Notes: a model not told the origin generated them from the sequence alone. A DNA stretch of 35,366 nucleotides from an uncultured Lachnospiraceae bacterium (GCA_900316805.1 ONEJ01000022.1:1-35366), one strand, 5' to 3'. Shown: positions 23,573-32,373, counted from the first letter of the stretch. Made by a program: numbers and translations.

Positions 23573-26500
23573 TTATTGCGTTACCTTCACCTTCATTGTT
23601 ACAGTCTTTGTCTTTTCGTTCATTAAAGTAACTTTTGCCTTGATGACAGCGGTTCCTGCATTCTTAGCAGTTACCTTACCACTTGCGCTTACTGTTGCAA
23701 CGTTCTTCTTGCTGGTAGAATAGGTAATTTTCTTTACATTATCCATATCCAGCTTACTGCTCATCTGAACCGCAATTTTCTTTCCCTTCTCAACGGTGGC
23801 AGAAGTCTTCTTAACCTTAACGGTTGAAAGAACTGCCTTCTCAATTTTAGCTGCTTTTTTGGTGTCCATCAACTGATAGACTGCGCCCTCCTGCAGTGTC
23901 ACTTTGACATTTCCTGCATCACTTACTGTATAAGTCTTGGCATTTACCAGAACATACTCACCTGTCTTCTCATCAATTGACATAACCTTCAGCTTTTTAC
24001 CTGCGGTAATATCCTTGGTATCTGCCTTAACCGTGTACTCTTTCTCACCTGCAGCAACGGCCATTTCAACATTAACAGATTTCGTTTCTGCTGCCTCTGT
24101 AATCTGGGCAATTACAGAACCTGAAAGCGTTGCCTTTACACCGGACTTAGTGCCTGCCCCCTTCTTAGCAACTTTTGCCTGAGCGCTTATGATTTTACCT
24201 TCTGGATTCTTCTCTACGTTGACTGTAGCTGATGCACTTCCTGCAACTTTTTCAATGACAGAGGTCTCTGTAATTCCGGTAACTTTCCCCTTAGCATCCT
24301 TCACGGTAGTAATGGTAACCGCAACCGCTTTGCCCTTGGTATTTGTCTCGGTCTCTTTCTGAGTCTTCGTAGAAGAACCGTCTGCATTGGTAACCGTCTC
24401 CGTTGTCTTTACAGAACCATCCTTTGCAGTCTCAACAACCATCTCTGTCCTGGTTCCGTCCGTCTTCATCTCTACCGCTGTCTCAACCTTGGTTCCGTCC
24501 GCTTTGGTCTCCGTGCTGGTCTCTACCTTGGTTCCGTCCGGCTTGATTTCAGTTGTTGTGCTGCCTGTTGAGCCGCCGGTGGAGCCACCTGTTGGGCCTC
24601 CTGTTGAACCTTCGGATGGAGCGGTTGGAGTTGTATACTGGGTTAAAATATATGTTCCTGCTACTGCATTCGCATCCGTCACTGCTTCCAGGTTTGTTGT
24701 TCCTTCCGGAAGATATGCACGTACCGGATAAGTACCCGCAATGGCAGGTCTTGCCTTCACCCACTGCTTTGTTGTCTGACCCTTTTCGGATACTTCTACC
24801 TGATATTCAATTACTACAGCTGCTGTTGCATCTTCCGGGCTAATTGTTGCTTTCACACCGGATGGTGCCTGCGTTGTTTCACTTAAGTTCGATAATGTAA
24901 TGTTTGGTGCCGCTTTTGAAATTGTAAATTCTTTCGTAGCTGTTCCGGTATAATTGCCGGTACCGGTGATTGTTAAGGTGTAGGTTCCTGCATCCTTCTT
25001 CTCATTACCGGAAACCTTATAATCCGTAGATGGGGTTAATACCGTATCACCAATCTTAACACTGCTGACCGTCTGAGTCTGAGCAGCTCCATTGTAGGTC
25101 AGGCTTGTTCCCAGTGTAATCTCTGCATTCTCTATACTACTCTTTTGGATAGGTGTCTTTACAATCGTATATTTTGAGAATTTTCCTGTACTAAATGAAA
25201 TTGCACCATTTTCTACAGTCGGAGGCAAAATGTCCTCCTGTCCATTGTGTTCACGAATTACGGTATAGTTATAATGCGTAGTATCAGCATTCTCAAACGG
25301 AAGCGTTACTGTGGCATAAGCATTTTCTCCTAAGTCCGTCAAAGGAGTGTCCCAGCTTCCTCTGTCTCCTCCCTTGCTTACTACATTCTTAAGTGTAATG
25401 TCATAAGCAGCAAGAGCCTCTGAGCCAGAAGAAATATTACTACTTGCATCTACATTATCAACCTTCATCTCCAAAGTACCGCTTGCAGCTTCATAATTTG
25501 TAGATTCAATCTTTGCAGAAGAAGCAACATCTGCATTGCCTGTTACCTTGTTGTCCACTTTTTCAAATTTTACCTCGAAATGGACATTGCCACCTTGCTT
25601 TACCTTAAATTCGAATGAACTAACCGCCTCTGCAGCAGTAAAATCGTTTAATAGAGAATCCGTCTCGTTTTCGTTCGTATAGATATTGGTAAGCTGATAT
25701 CCAAAATCCGGAATAAATTTAAAGTCAATGGATACCCCTGATACGTCTGGTCTGATAAAGATATCTCCATCACTTCCACCAATTCCATATTTCATCAAAG
25801 GATCTTCATAACCAGATTCAGGATTATTCTCTTCTTCTTCTGTTTTTTGACGGAAGATAGTATCTTCCATGGAATAGATCTTATCTTCCTCGCTAGCATT
25901 ATACTCGCTTGCAATTGAAGAATAAGTGATATCTCCAATATGAACACGTTCTGCATATACCTTACCATTCTTGGTTGTTAAGTTTGCAGAATTGCCATAG
26001 GACACAGTATACCAAGGGGCATCTCCTCCTCCGCCCCCTTCTGCAGGTTGTTGATTTGTCACCCATCTACTCGATGTCATATCCCAATTAAACTCAACCG
26101 GTCCATCTCCATGATTTGAAAAGTCATTGTTGTTATCACCAGAAATCTTTTGATCTTGGTAATATAACGCTATTCCATTGGAAAACGCACCGCCTGCAAA
26201 GACAAGTTTTGATGACGCTGATGTTCCAACAATTGATGCACTGTCTTTTACTGCCAACTGATGATCAATTCGTAAGGAACAACCATCAATAGTAAGAATC
26301 CCTGCATTTACAGTCACATCATTCATAGTTAAGTCGCTGGAAATTGTGGTGTCTGCGTCATAGGTAACATCATGATCACCTGCCCCAGGTCCCGACTCAG
26401 ACCCCCTGAAACGAGCCTCTATGTGAACACAACCATATCTCTGGTTACCATTCTCATCTGTATCCGCCACTTTCGTATTATCCGGCTCCCAGCGATAAGC

Positions 26501-27895
26501 CTTAACATCCCCTTCTTTAAGAGTATAGGTATAGGAACCATCCTCTTTCGGTGTAAAGGTTTCGCCCTCAAAACTCTCCTCCACCATGATTTGGTTTGTA
26601 TACCGGGTATCACCAATCCGGAACTCCTCCAAAGTGTTGCCGCCTGATGGTGTAAATGTTAGGGTAACTCTATTCTTAAGCATACTAACGGCAAAGTTAT
26701 ACTTCTCACCATATGTCTCATGTTTGAAGGAATCCCCCTCTGTCGGAGTTGGAGAGAGGCTGATTGAGCCACCATTCTCATCATTCTGGACACCCATCTC
26801 TATCTGAAACTGTTCCGTATCATTATAAGAGAATGCATCATAATCGCTCCAGAAAACCTCTATATTATCACCAGCTTTATAGGTATAGGTAAAATGCCAG
26901 GTTGTGTTGTCTTCATCTGCACAATCATCAATTTTATTTGCTTCCTCTGTTGCATCTACCCGATATTCAACTGTGTCATCACCATTTCGCACAAATACAA
27001 CCGGCTCGGCTCCTGCACGCCAGCCATATCGGTTCTCTGCATCAGTCCCCCATTGGTCAAAATTATCTGGATACTCCGGCTTTTCTGTTAAATAGATATC
27101 ATAAACACCGTCTGCTTGCCCCACAATATCTTGATACGGATTTAATGGTGTCGATTCCTCGGAACCCTGCAGATTCCAGCTCACTGTTCCATTCCAATCA
27201 TCATATCCGAGCCAGACAGAATCACGCATGTCTTCCCCATGATTAACCCAAACATCTGTGCTGTCCTGCCGATAATTCGTAACACGCTCTCCATTTTCTT
27301 CATATGTTTCTGTCACATAGAAATATACACGTACCACATAGTCAGAGACGTTGCCACTCGGATTATTCCGAATGGATATCTTGCCGCTATCGCTGTCATA
27401 GCTTATACAATCCGAATAATTTTCTACTACTTCATCCTGTTGTGCCTCATCATTCCACTGAAATCTTGCAGCAATCAGCGGACTGCATTGCTCTAGCACC
27501 GGGTTGCCATTGTTATCCGTGTTTACACGTCCGTCTTCGTTGTAGGTAAGCTTTCCAAGCGATGCATTTTCATCAGATTGCTTCAAATAAAACCCAGTGT
27601 CCGCTGCAATATCCTGATAGAAATATTCTCTTAAGGGAGTATCTGTTATTTCATCTGTCTCATAGAAATCCCATGCGCGGTGATTCATAATCAGATAGCA
27701 GGACTGCTCCTTTTCATCCACAGTATAAGTAAACTTGTATGTACCTGTTTTGTTTAAGTTATACCATGATACAGGAATGTTTGAATTCTGAATATAATTA
27801 CCACCGCCTATTTCTTTTATTGCCCAGCTATTATAATCTTCTTCCGACAGCTGACACTTTGTCATCTGTCCCTCTGCCAATTCTGAAAAGGGCAA
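23573..27895 (-). CDS. Large secreted surface protein, main part, cut from its signal peptide by a TAG
   Basis: This frame runs 1440 codons from TTG 27895, and is open back to a TAG at 27944-27946. It has no signal peptide of its own; the one it needs lies in the same frame just beyond the TAG (27944-28228). In order: N-terminal beta-rich region, a G-rich turn (EGGGGGDAP, near 625), an MBG-like domain (about 920-990, LTYNGAAQTQT, DAGTYTLTITGTGNYTGT), a Gly/Ser/Thr linker (about 1093-1113), five 13-residue repeats built on DGTKVET (about 1113-1180), and a C-terminal Big_2 immunoglobulin-like domain (about 1353-1440, VATVSASGKVTAKNAGTAVIKAKV). There is no LPXTG anchor. The role is probably adhesion or matrix contact, inferred only from domain type. 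Confidence 0.8.
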   Translation of the reverse strand: MPFSELAEGQMTKCQLSEEDYNSWAIKEIGGGNYIQNSNIPVSWYNLNKTGTYKFTYTVDEKEQSCYLIMNHRAWDFYETDEITDTPLREYFYQDIAADTGFYLKQSDENASLGKLTYNEDGRVNTDNNGNPVLEQCSPLIAARFQWNDEAQQDEVVENYSDCISYDSDSGKISIRNNPSGNVSDYVVRVYFYVTETYEENGERVTNYRQDSTDVWVNHGEDMRDSVWLGYDDWNGTVSWNLQGSEESTPLNPYQDIVGQADGVYDIYLTEKPEYPDNFDQWGTDAENRYGWRAGAEPVVFVRNGDDTVEYRVDATEEANKIDDCADEDNTTWHFTYTYKAGDNIEVFWSDYDAFSYNDTEQFQIEMGVQNDENGGSISLSPTPTEGDSFKHETYGEKYNFAVSMLKNRVTLTFTPSGGNTLEEFRIGDTRYTNQIMVEESFEGETFTPKEDGSYTYTLKEGDVKAYRWEPDNTKVADTDENGNQRYGCVHIEARFRGSESGPGAGDHDVTYDADTTISSDLTMNDVTVNAGILTIDGCSLRIDHQLAVKDSASIVGTSASSKLVFAGGAFSNGIALYYQDQKISGDNNNDFSNHGDGPVEFNWDMTSSRWVTNQQPAEGGGGGDAPWYTVSYGNSANLTTKNGKVYAERVHIGDITYSSIASEYNASEEDKIYSMEDTIFRQKTEEEENNPESGYEDPLMKYGIGGSDGDIFIRPDVSGVSIDFKFIPDFGYQLTNIYTNENETDSLLNDFTAAEAVSSFEFKVKQGGNVHFEVKFEKVDNKVTGNADVASSAKIESTNYEAASGTLEMKVDNVDASSNISSGSEALAAYDITLKNVVSKGGDRGSWDTPLTDLGENAYATVTLPFENADTTHYNYTVIREHNGQEDILPPTVENGAISFSTGKFSKYTIVKTPIQKSSIENAEITLGTSLTYNGAAQTQTVSSVKIGDTVLTPSTDYKVSGNEKKDAGTYTLTITGTGNYTGTATKEFTISKAAPNITLSNLSETTQAPSGVKATISPEDATAAVVIEYQVEVSEKGQTTKQWVKARPAIAGTYPVRAYLPEGTTNLEAVTDANAVAGTYILTQYTTPTAPSEGSTGGPTGGSTGGSTGSTTTEIKPDGTKVETSTETKADGTKVETAVEMKTDGTRTEMVVETAKDGSVKTTETVTNADGSSTKTQKETETNTKGKAVAVTITTVKDAKGKVTGITETSVIEKVAGSASATVNVEKNPEGKIISAQAKVAKKGAGTKSGVKATLSGSVIAQITEAAETKSVNVEMAVAAGEKEYTVKADTKDITAGKKLKVMSIDEKTGEYVLVNAKTYTVSDAGNVKVTLQEGAVYQLMDTKKAAKIEKAVLSTVKVKKTSATVEKGKKIAVQMSSKLDMDNVKKITYSTSKKNVATVSASGKVTAKNAGTAVIKAKVTLMNEKTKTVTMKVKVTQ
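24350..24546 (-). repeat. Five tandem 39-bp coding repeats (13 residues)
   Basis: In the surface-protein frame the units KPDGTKVETSTET, KADGTKVETAVEM, KTDGTRTEMVVET, AKDGSVKTTETVT and NADGSSTKTQKET follow with exact 13-residue spacing between DG pairs. The first two or three are nearly identical in DNA (shared GGTTCCGTCC on the plus strand); later ones are diverged. Copy number may vary between strains. Confidence 0.8.
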
Positions 27896-27943
27896 CGACG
27901 ATGGTTTTTCCTCATCATACCCCGTGGAATATGTAACTTCAAT

Positions 27944-28228
27944 CTACGACATATCTACGCTTTGATATGTTGTACTTTCTCCCTCGTTTGTAACAGAAAC
28001 TAATACAACTCCGGTATCGTCCGGGAGATTGCAATATAATCTGTCACAAAGACGATTCATCGATTTATCGTTCCAATCCCATTCTGCAAAATAAAGCCCT
28101 GCTTCGACACTGCCTTCCTCGGCCTTTACTGCAGTTACCGGCATCAAACCTACAACCATTACAAATGTAAGCATATACGCCAGTATTCGTTTCAATATCC
28201 TTGAATCTTTGTGTCGTTTTTTCTCCAT
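27944..28228 (-). pseudogene. N-terminal part of the large surface protein, ended by in-frame TAG
   Basis: A 94-residue product with a clear signal peptide: basic MEKKRHKDSRILKR, a hydrophobic core AYMLTFVMVVGLMPVTA, and likely cleavage after VKA (about residue 35). It ends at TAG 27944-27946. The frame is the same as that of the 1440-codon protein downstream (distance between starts 333 bases, 111 codons) and continues after the TAG as IEVTYSTGYDEEKPSS with no other stop. The two parts are therefore one gene of about 1550 codons (23573-28228) broken by a single nonsense codon, or read through. AGGAGG lies 6 bases before the ATG; the fibronectin-type gene ends 21 bases upstream, so they form one operon. 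Confidence 0.8.
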
Positions 28229-28249
28229 ACTTTTTCCTCCTGTTTGCCT

Positions 28250-28978
28250 TTATTTCTTTGTGGTCTTGCTTACCGCACTGCTCCACTTACCTTCCGCTGT
28301 AACCTTCTGTCCCAATTCGTCCGTGTAATTCTTGTATGCACGGATTGTGATATAGTATTTTTTGCTTCCCTTCAGGTTCTTGATGGTATAACCGGTCTTA
28401 CTCTTAGAAACCTTAATGGTTTTCGCAGAAGCAAAGCTCTTGCTGGTACTGTACTGAACCTCATAGCCGCTGATGGAAGAGCTCTTCTTCCAGGTCAGTT
28501 TCAGTGCCTTGGACTGAGCTGCTGCTTTCAAACCGCTCACCTTGCCAACCTTAGGAACGGTTACCGTACTGCTTTGCGAATTTGCAAATGTGATTCCGGC
28601 TACCGAAAAGCCGTAAGCCTGATTGGCAGCAACCGGATCATCCTCCGCGTGATAGATCAAAGTAACCGCTACCCGACCATCTCCCGGAACCGATGCAATC
28701 TCAAGAGGATTTCTACCCTGGCTGTCCTTTGCCGTTGACTTGCTGCCTACATTTTTAAGCTTATTGCCATTGACAGATTCTACCCAAAAATCCAAATCCT
28801 TCAAATCGAAATCTCCAATAATGGTAGATCCGTTTGTAACATTTTCGTAGGTCTTGCCCCCGATACGAATGGTCAGTGTCGTTTCTCCCTCCGTCTCGGC
28901 AAATACCGTTGCCGGAGCGAACAGACTTACCAGGCAAACACATAGCACCAATAATAAACTCCTCAATTTTTTTTGCAT
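28250..28978 (-). CDS. Secreted fibronectin type III domain protein
   Basis: A 242-residue secreted protein. The signal peptide spans about residues 1-27 (KKLRSLLLVLCVCLVSLF, cleavage after VFA). A beta-rich N-terminal domain (about 28-140) resembles no family I can name. Residues about 145-242 form a fibronectin III domain: VSGLKAAAQSKALKLTWKK, GYEVQYSTSKSFASAK and YYITIRAYKNY. The start is ATG at 28976-28978, with GGAGGT 7 bases upstream; an earlier in-frame ATG (29002) lies before this site. It is the first gene of the surface-protein operon. No wall anchor is visible. Confidence 0.85.
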   Translation of the reverse strand: MQKKLRSLLLVLCVCLVSLFAPATVFAETEGETTLTIRIGGKTYENVTNGSTIIGDFDLKDLDFWVESVNGNKLKNVGSKSTAKDSQGRNPLEIASVPGDGRVAVTLIYHAEDDPVAANQAYGFSVAGITFANSQSSTVTVPKVGKVSGLKAAAQSKALKLTWKKSSSISGYEVQYSTSKSFASAKTIKVSKSKTGYTIKNLKGSKKYYITIRAYKNYTDELGQKVTAEGKWSSAVSKTTKK

Positions 28979-29169
28979 AAAAACTACCTCCTTCTTGTCC
29001 ATGCAAAATTTTCTTCCGACAATAAATTCACGAATTTTTGTAATAATTGTCGAATACAGGTCTCAAATATACATTAATTATCATACTTTTAACCTATTCC
29101 GTAAATATAATTGCCACAAATGGCATTTGCTTATTTTGGCAAAAACTATATCCAAAGCGCCATACTTTC

Positions 29170-29178
29170 TGATACAAT
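29170..29178 (+). promoter_or_regulatory. Possible extended -10 promoter of the tandem-HTH regulator
   Basis: TGATACAAT matches an extended -10 (TG-N-TACAAT). No good -35 lies 17 bases upstream. The start would be near 29185, just before the palindrome at 29191-29218. Confidence 0.35.
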
Positions 29179-29190
29179 GGTAAACAAATC

Positions 29191-29218
29191 GTAACTGTTC
29201 ATGGTTCTGAACAGTTAC
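29191..29218. promoter_or_regulatory. Perfect 11-bp inverted repeat, probable operator
   Basis: GTAACTGTTCA and TGAACAGTTAC are exact complements across the spacer TGGTTC. It lies 27 bases before the regulator ATG and directly after the likely start point, so it can act as an autoregulatory operator or as a leader hairpin. It is also in the intergenic region shared with the surface-protein operon. Confidence 0.65.
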
Positions 29219-29245
29219 AACAAATCATACAAAGGAGTTTCCACC

Positions 29246-31003
29246 ATGAAATTTGGCGAATTATTAGATCAATACATGAAAACGCTGGGCTGTACCGGCA
29301 AGGAATTATCTGACTGTTCCGGAATATCTTCTTCCATCATCAGCCGCTACCGGAATGGCGAGCGGGAACCACAGATGAATTCTGAAACTGTAATCGCATT
29401 AGCTCATGGGTTAGCTGCCATTGCTGCAGAAAAAAGCATCGAAAATATGTCGGAGGAAACGATTCTTTCTGCGCTCAAAGATGTGCCGGCTTCTAAATCC
29501 AAAGATTATGAAAGCTTTTTGCATAAATTTAATACCTTGTATGAAGAAATGCACCTTAACATGAAGGAAATCTCAGCCTTTACCAATTTTGATACGTCCT
29601 TTTTGTACCGTATCAAAGCCGGAGAAAGAAAGACTTCCGATCTTCCATCGTTTTGCGATAAGATTGCGAAATACCTTGCCAACTCTTATACCTCCTATGA
29701 AGATAAAGAAAAGATGGCCGGCTTATTAGGAGTGAACTATAACAACATTACCGAATCCAACAGCTATTACTCAGCCATCTACCAGTGGCTGCTGGACTGT
29801 GGCCAATCCCCGGCTCCATCAAAACCGACGAAATCATCTGAAAGTGACATTTCCCAGTTCCTGGTGAAAATGGACGAATTTGATCTGGAGAACTTCATCC
29901 GCGTGATCCATTTTGATGAGATTAAAGTTCCGACTTTACCGCTTCATCTTCCTTCTACGAAAAACTATTATGGAATTGAAAAAATGCGTGAAGGGGAGCT
30001 GGATTTTTTCAAAACGACGGTAACCTCCAAAACAACAGAACCTATTTTTATGTATTCCGATATGCCTATGATCGACATGGCAAAGAGCAATGATTTTAAT
30101 AAAAAATGGATGTTTGCCATTGCCTGCTCCATCAAGAAGGGACTTCATATAAACATCATCCACTCTTTGGATCGGCCATTTAAAGAATTACTGCTAGGGC
30201 TGGAGGCATGGATTCCCATCTATATGACCGGGCAGGTTTCCCCATACTATATCCCGGATCAGGCCAATCCGGTGTACCACCATCTGAATTATGTATCCGG
30301 CGTTGCTGCCCTGTGCGGGGAATCCATTGAAGGGGCACCTTTGGACGGAAAATACACCCTGACCAACAATAAAGAAGATCTTGCGTATTTTCGTAGAAAG
30401 GTAAAGCATATTCTTTCCCATGCCAAGCCATTGATGGAAATATTCGACAAGGCCCGCCCTGATGAATATCAGGAATTTCTTAAAAAAGATGCCCAAGTCC
30501 CGGGCAACCGGAAAAACATTTTGTCCTCCCTGCCAATATATACCATCAGCGAGGAATTGCTTAACCGGATTCTTGCTGCAAACCATGTCAATGGTTCTGA
30601 TGCGCAGATGATCCGTGACTACCGGGCGTCTGAGGCAAAACGCATGCAGCAAAAACTCGAACACTGTACCATTACCGATGAAATTGCCCCGCCATCTGAG
30701 CAAAACTATAAGGAACATCCAATGCATCTGTCGGTCTCCGGCTGTTTTTATAAATCTCCTCTGTTGTATTCTTACGAGGATATGATGAACCATTTAAAGG
30801 AAACACAGATGTATGCCAAAACCCATAAAAATTATCATCTCAAACTGAATGAGATATCCGCTTTCCGGAATATTCAGATTGAGATCATGCAGGATCGGTA
30901 TGTGATTATTTCCAAGATTAAATCACCGTCCATCCACTTTGTCATTGAGCATCCAACGATGGTGCATGCATTACAGAATTTTACGATTCCGGTGATTGAA
31001 TAA
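29246..31003 (+). CDS. Large regulator with two XRE-type HTH domains and an unknown C-terminal domain
   Basis: A 585-residue protein. The first HTH spans about residues 1-60 (LLDQYMKTLGCTGKELSDCS, SSSIISRYRNGEREP). A second HTH-like unit follows at about 88-140 (LYEEMHLNMKEISAFTNF, DTSFLYRIKAGERKTSDL). The remaining 430 residues have no domain I recognise and are mixed alpha/beta, with aromatic-rich segments and no membrane helix. AAAGGAG lies 8 bases before ATG 29246; an in-frame ATG 15 codons earlier lies within the palindrome and lacks a site. It is divergent from the secreted-protein operon and likely controls it or itself. The C-terminal part may be a sensor domain. Confidence 0.75.
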   Translation: MKFGELLDQYMKTLGCTGKELSDCSGISSSIISRYRNGEREPQMNSETVIALAHGLAAIAAEKSIENMSEETILSALKDVPASKSKDYESFLHKFNTLYEEMHLNMKEISAFTNFDTSFLYRIKAGERKTSDLPSFCDKIAKYLANSYTSYEDKEKMAGLLGVNYNNITESNSYYSAIYQWLLDCGQSPAPSKPTKSSESDISQFLVKMDEFDLENFIRVIHFDEIKVPTLPLHLPSTKNYYGIEKMREGELDFFKTTVTSKTTEPIFMYSDMPMIDMAKSNDFNKKWMFAIACSIKKGLHINIIHSLDRPFKELLLGLEAWIPIYMTGQVSPYYIPDQANPVYHHLNYVSGVAALCGESIEGAPLDGKYTLTNNKEDLAYFRRKVKHILSHAKPLMEIFDKARPDEYQEFLKKDAQVPGNRKNILSSLPIYTISEELLNRILAANHVNGSDAQMIRDYRASEAKRMQQKLEHCTITDEIAPPSEQNYKEHPMHLSVSGCFYKSPLLYSYEDMMNHLKETQMYAKTHKNYHLKLNEISAFRNIQIEIMQDRYVIISKIKSPSIHFVIEHPTMVHALQNFTIPVIE

Positions 31004-31017
31004 TTGTATTATAAAAA

Positions 31018-31101
31018 GGGAGCACTTGAAACCGAACTTCCATGCTCCCAATTGTTGAGCCGGAGGAGTCCCGCCCGCAGGACAGGCCTTTTCTCCGGCT
31101 C
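31018..31101. other. Two strong hairpins in an otherwise empty intergenic region
   Basis: GGGAGCA (31018-31024) pairs with TGCTCCC (31043-31049), and GAGCCGGAG (31057-31065) pairs with CTCCGGCTC (31093-31101), which encloses a nested GTCC/GGAC stem (31068-31083). No T-run follows, so a simple terminator is unlikely; the element may be a structured RNA, a 3' end processing signal or a small repeat. From 31102 to 31305 the sequence is AT-rich and I see no gene or signal in it. Confidence 0.5.
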
Positions 31102-31305
31102 TCCCTATGAAGTTTTCTGCAGAAGAGTGTGCAAGAATTATTTATTCCCTTCCTATGTGACCACAAACATTAAACGCTATCGAATAAAAAATAACACAAT
31201 AATCACAAACCGAATCCATAAACCATATTCTTTCCTTCGCTTAAAATTTAAACCATGTAGATTATAAACTCTCCCTGCACGGAAATCTGCGCTTTTCAGC
31301 AGAAG

Positions 31306-31821
31306 TTACACCTTCACCTCAAATTCAAAGGTCTGGTTATATTTATCCAGCGCGATCTGCATTTGGGCAATCTGACTGTCGACCTTTTCATACTCTTTCT
31401 TGATCAAATCCAGATCATAGTTGATATACTGATACTCCGGCGCTGTCTTCCGGTTCTGGTAAAAACCGGAATTGATTCTGGTTTTCGGCTGCTGTTTTCT
31501 CAGAGAGTCAAGCACATTTTTTCTCCCATTGAGCTGTGCCATCCGCACCAAAATCTCATCGATGGTCATTCTCTCCGTTCCCACCAGAATAGAATTGGTC
31601 ACGTTATTGACGTTAATGGCATGCTTGATGCGAACGATCTTCGCGTCAATTTCTGCGATGTTCCCTGCCACCTCCGAATAGTCGTAATCCGGAATTACCG
31701 GTTCTTCATCCAGCGCGGCGATGTAAAAAGTGCCCTCCTGCTCCTTACTCCGCCAGAACGCCTTGTCCTCCTGCAGCTTTCTTAAAACCTTATTTGCATA
31801 TGCCGATGTCATCTTTGCCAT
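31306..31821 (-). CDS. DIP1984-like helical protein, function unknown
   Basis: A 171-residue, highly charged, mainly helical protein. The pattern EIDAKIVRIKHAINVNNVTN, then MTIDEILVRMAQLNGRKNVLDSLR and a C-terminal EYEKVDSQIAQMQIALDKYNQTFEFEV resembles the DIP1984 (septicolysin-like, DUF6847) family, where two long helices surround an INxxN motif. Family members have no firm function. AGGAGG lies 8 bases before the ATG. It follows a small XRE regulator on the same strand but has its own promoter with a palindrome over its -35 box. Confidence 0.6.
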   Translation of the reverse strand: MAKMTSAYANKVLRKLQEDKAFWRSKEQEGTFYIAALDEEPVIPDYDYSEVAGNIAEIDAKIVRIKHAINVNNVTNSILVGTERMTIDEILVRMAQLNGRKNVLDSLRKQQPKTRINSGFYQNRKTAPEYQYINYDLDLIKKEYEKVDSQIAQMQIALDKYNQTFEFEVKV

Positions 31822-31883
31822 TACATTTTCCTCCTATACCTGACATAATCAAAAGAAACTGTCTATCGCGTCTCACTGGTGTC

Positions 31884-31912
31884 AGTATAGTACAAATCAG
31901 CACTGCTGTCAT
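31884..31912 (-). promoter_or_regulatory. Promoter of the DIP1984-like gene
   Basis: On the minus strand ATGACA (31907-31912) and TATACT (31884-31889) are separated by 17 bases. The expected start is near 31877, about 56 bases before the ATG. Confidence 0.6.
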
Positions 31913-31930
31913 TGAACGCATCGTTCAATG
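31910..31930. promoter_or_regulatory. Perfect 9-bp inverted repeat over the -35 box, probable operator
   Basis: CATTGAACG and CGTTCAATG are exact complements across the spacer CAT. The site overlaps the first bases of the -35 box of the DIP1984-like gene, the classic place for repression. The XRE regulator whose gene ends 11 bases away is the obvious candidate to bind it. Confidence 0.65.
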
Positions 31931-31940
31931 CTCAATATGG

Positions 31941-32240
31941 TCAGGCAACATTCTTACGTGGTCTGCTTCCTTGCTGCTCTTGTCTGCTGCTTTCCTGCTC
32001 AAAGGAGATAATTTCATGATCGCTGATAATGTCCTGCAGGTCTGCCTCATACAACTCCATCAGTGCAAACATGGTATCGGTCTGGGGATAACCTTTACCC
32101 CGTTCGTATTTATACACGGCCTGTACGGAACCCAGCCGCAGATATTCTCTGACATCCTCCACGGAAAGCTGCTTCGCTTCACGCAGCCTTCTTAAGTTGC
32201 TTCCGATTACTTTCATATCATATTCCGGTCTGTACTTCAC
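31941..32240 (-). CDS. Small XRE-family transcriptional regulator
   Basis: A 99-residue protein with one HTH_3 domain (about residues 9-63: IGSNLRRLREAKQLSVEDVR, YLRLGSVQAVYKYERGKGYP, TMFALMELYEADLQDI) and a polar tail rich in Gln, Ser and Arg. The frame is open for 144 codons, but the best start is GTG at 32238-32240, since AAGGAGG lies directly upstream (32244-32250); the upstream 45 codons cover a promoter and a hairpin (CTGGCG/CGCCAG, 32303-32322). It probably controls the neighbouring DIP1984-like gene through the palindrome at 31910-31930. Confidence 0.8.
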   Translation of the reverse strand: MKYRPEYDMKVIGSNLRRLREAKQLSVEDVREYLRLGSVQAVYKYERGKGYPQTDTMFALMELYEADLQDIISDHEIISFEQESSRQEQQGSRPRKNVA

Positions 32241-32333
32241 TACTTCCTCCTTTGTACTCGTTTCGCGAGCACGCGGTGCCAAGTCTGTCAGCATCTGTAG
32301 CTCTGGCGCCTTTCTCCGCCAGGCGAGTATTTT

Positions 32334-32362
32334 AATATACCATGTATCCTGATAAGTTGCAA
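32334..32362 (-). promoter_or_regulatory. Promoter of the small XRE regulator
   Basis: On the minus strand TTGCAA (32357-32362) and TATATT (32334-32339) are separated by 17 bases. The transcript would begin near 32327, giving a leader of about 87 bases with a 6-bp hairpin. The IS66 element ends only 18 bases upstream of the -35 box. Confidence 0.6.
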
Positions 32363-32373
32363 GACTTTTTTCC

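Noticed and set aside
31004-31267. An 87-codon plus-strand frame after the tandem-HTH regulator
   Set aside because: It begins directly after the stop codon with no ribosome binding site, and most of it is explained by the paired hairpins at 31018-31101.
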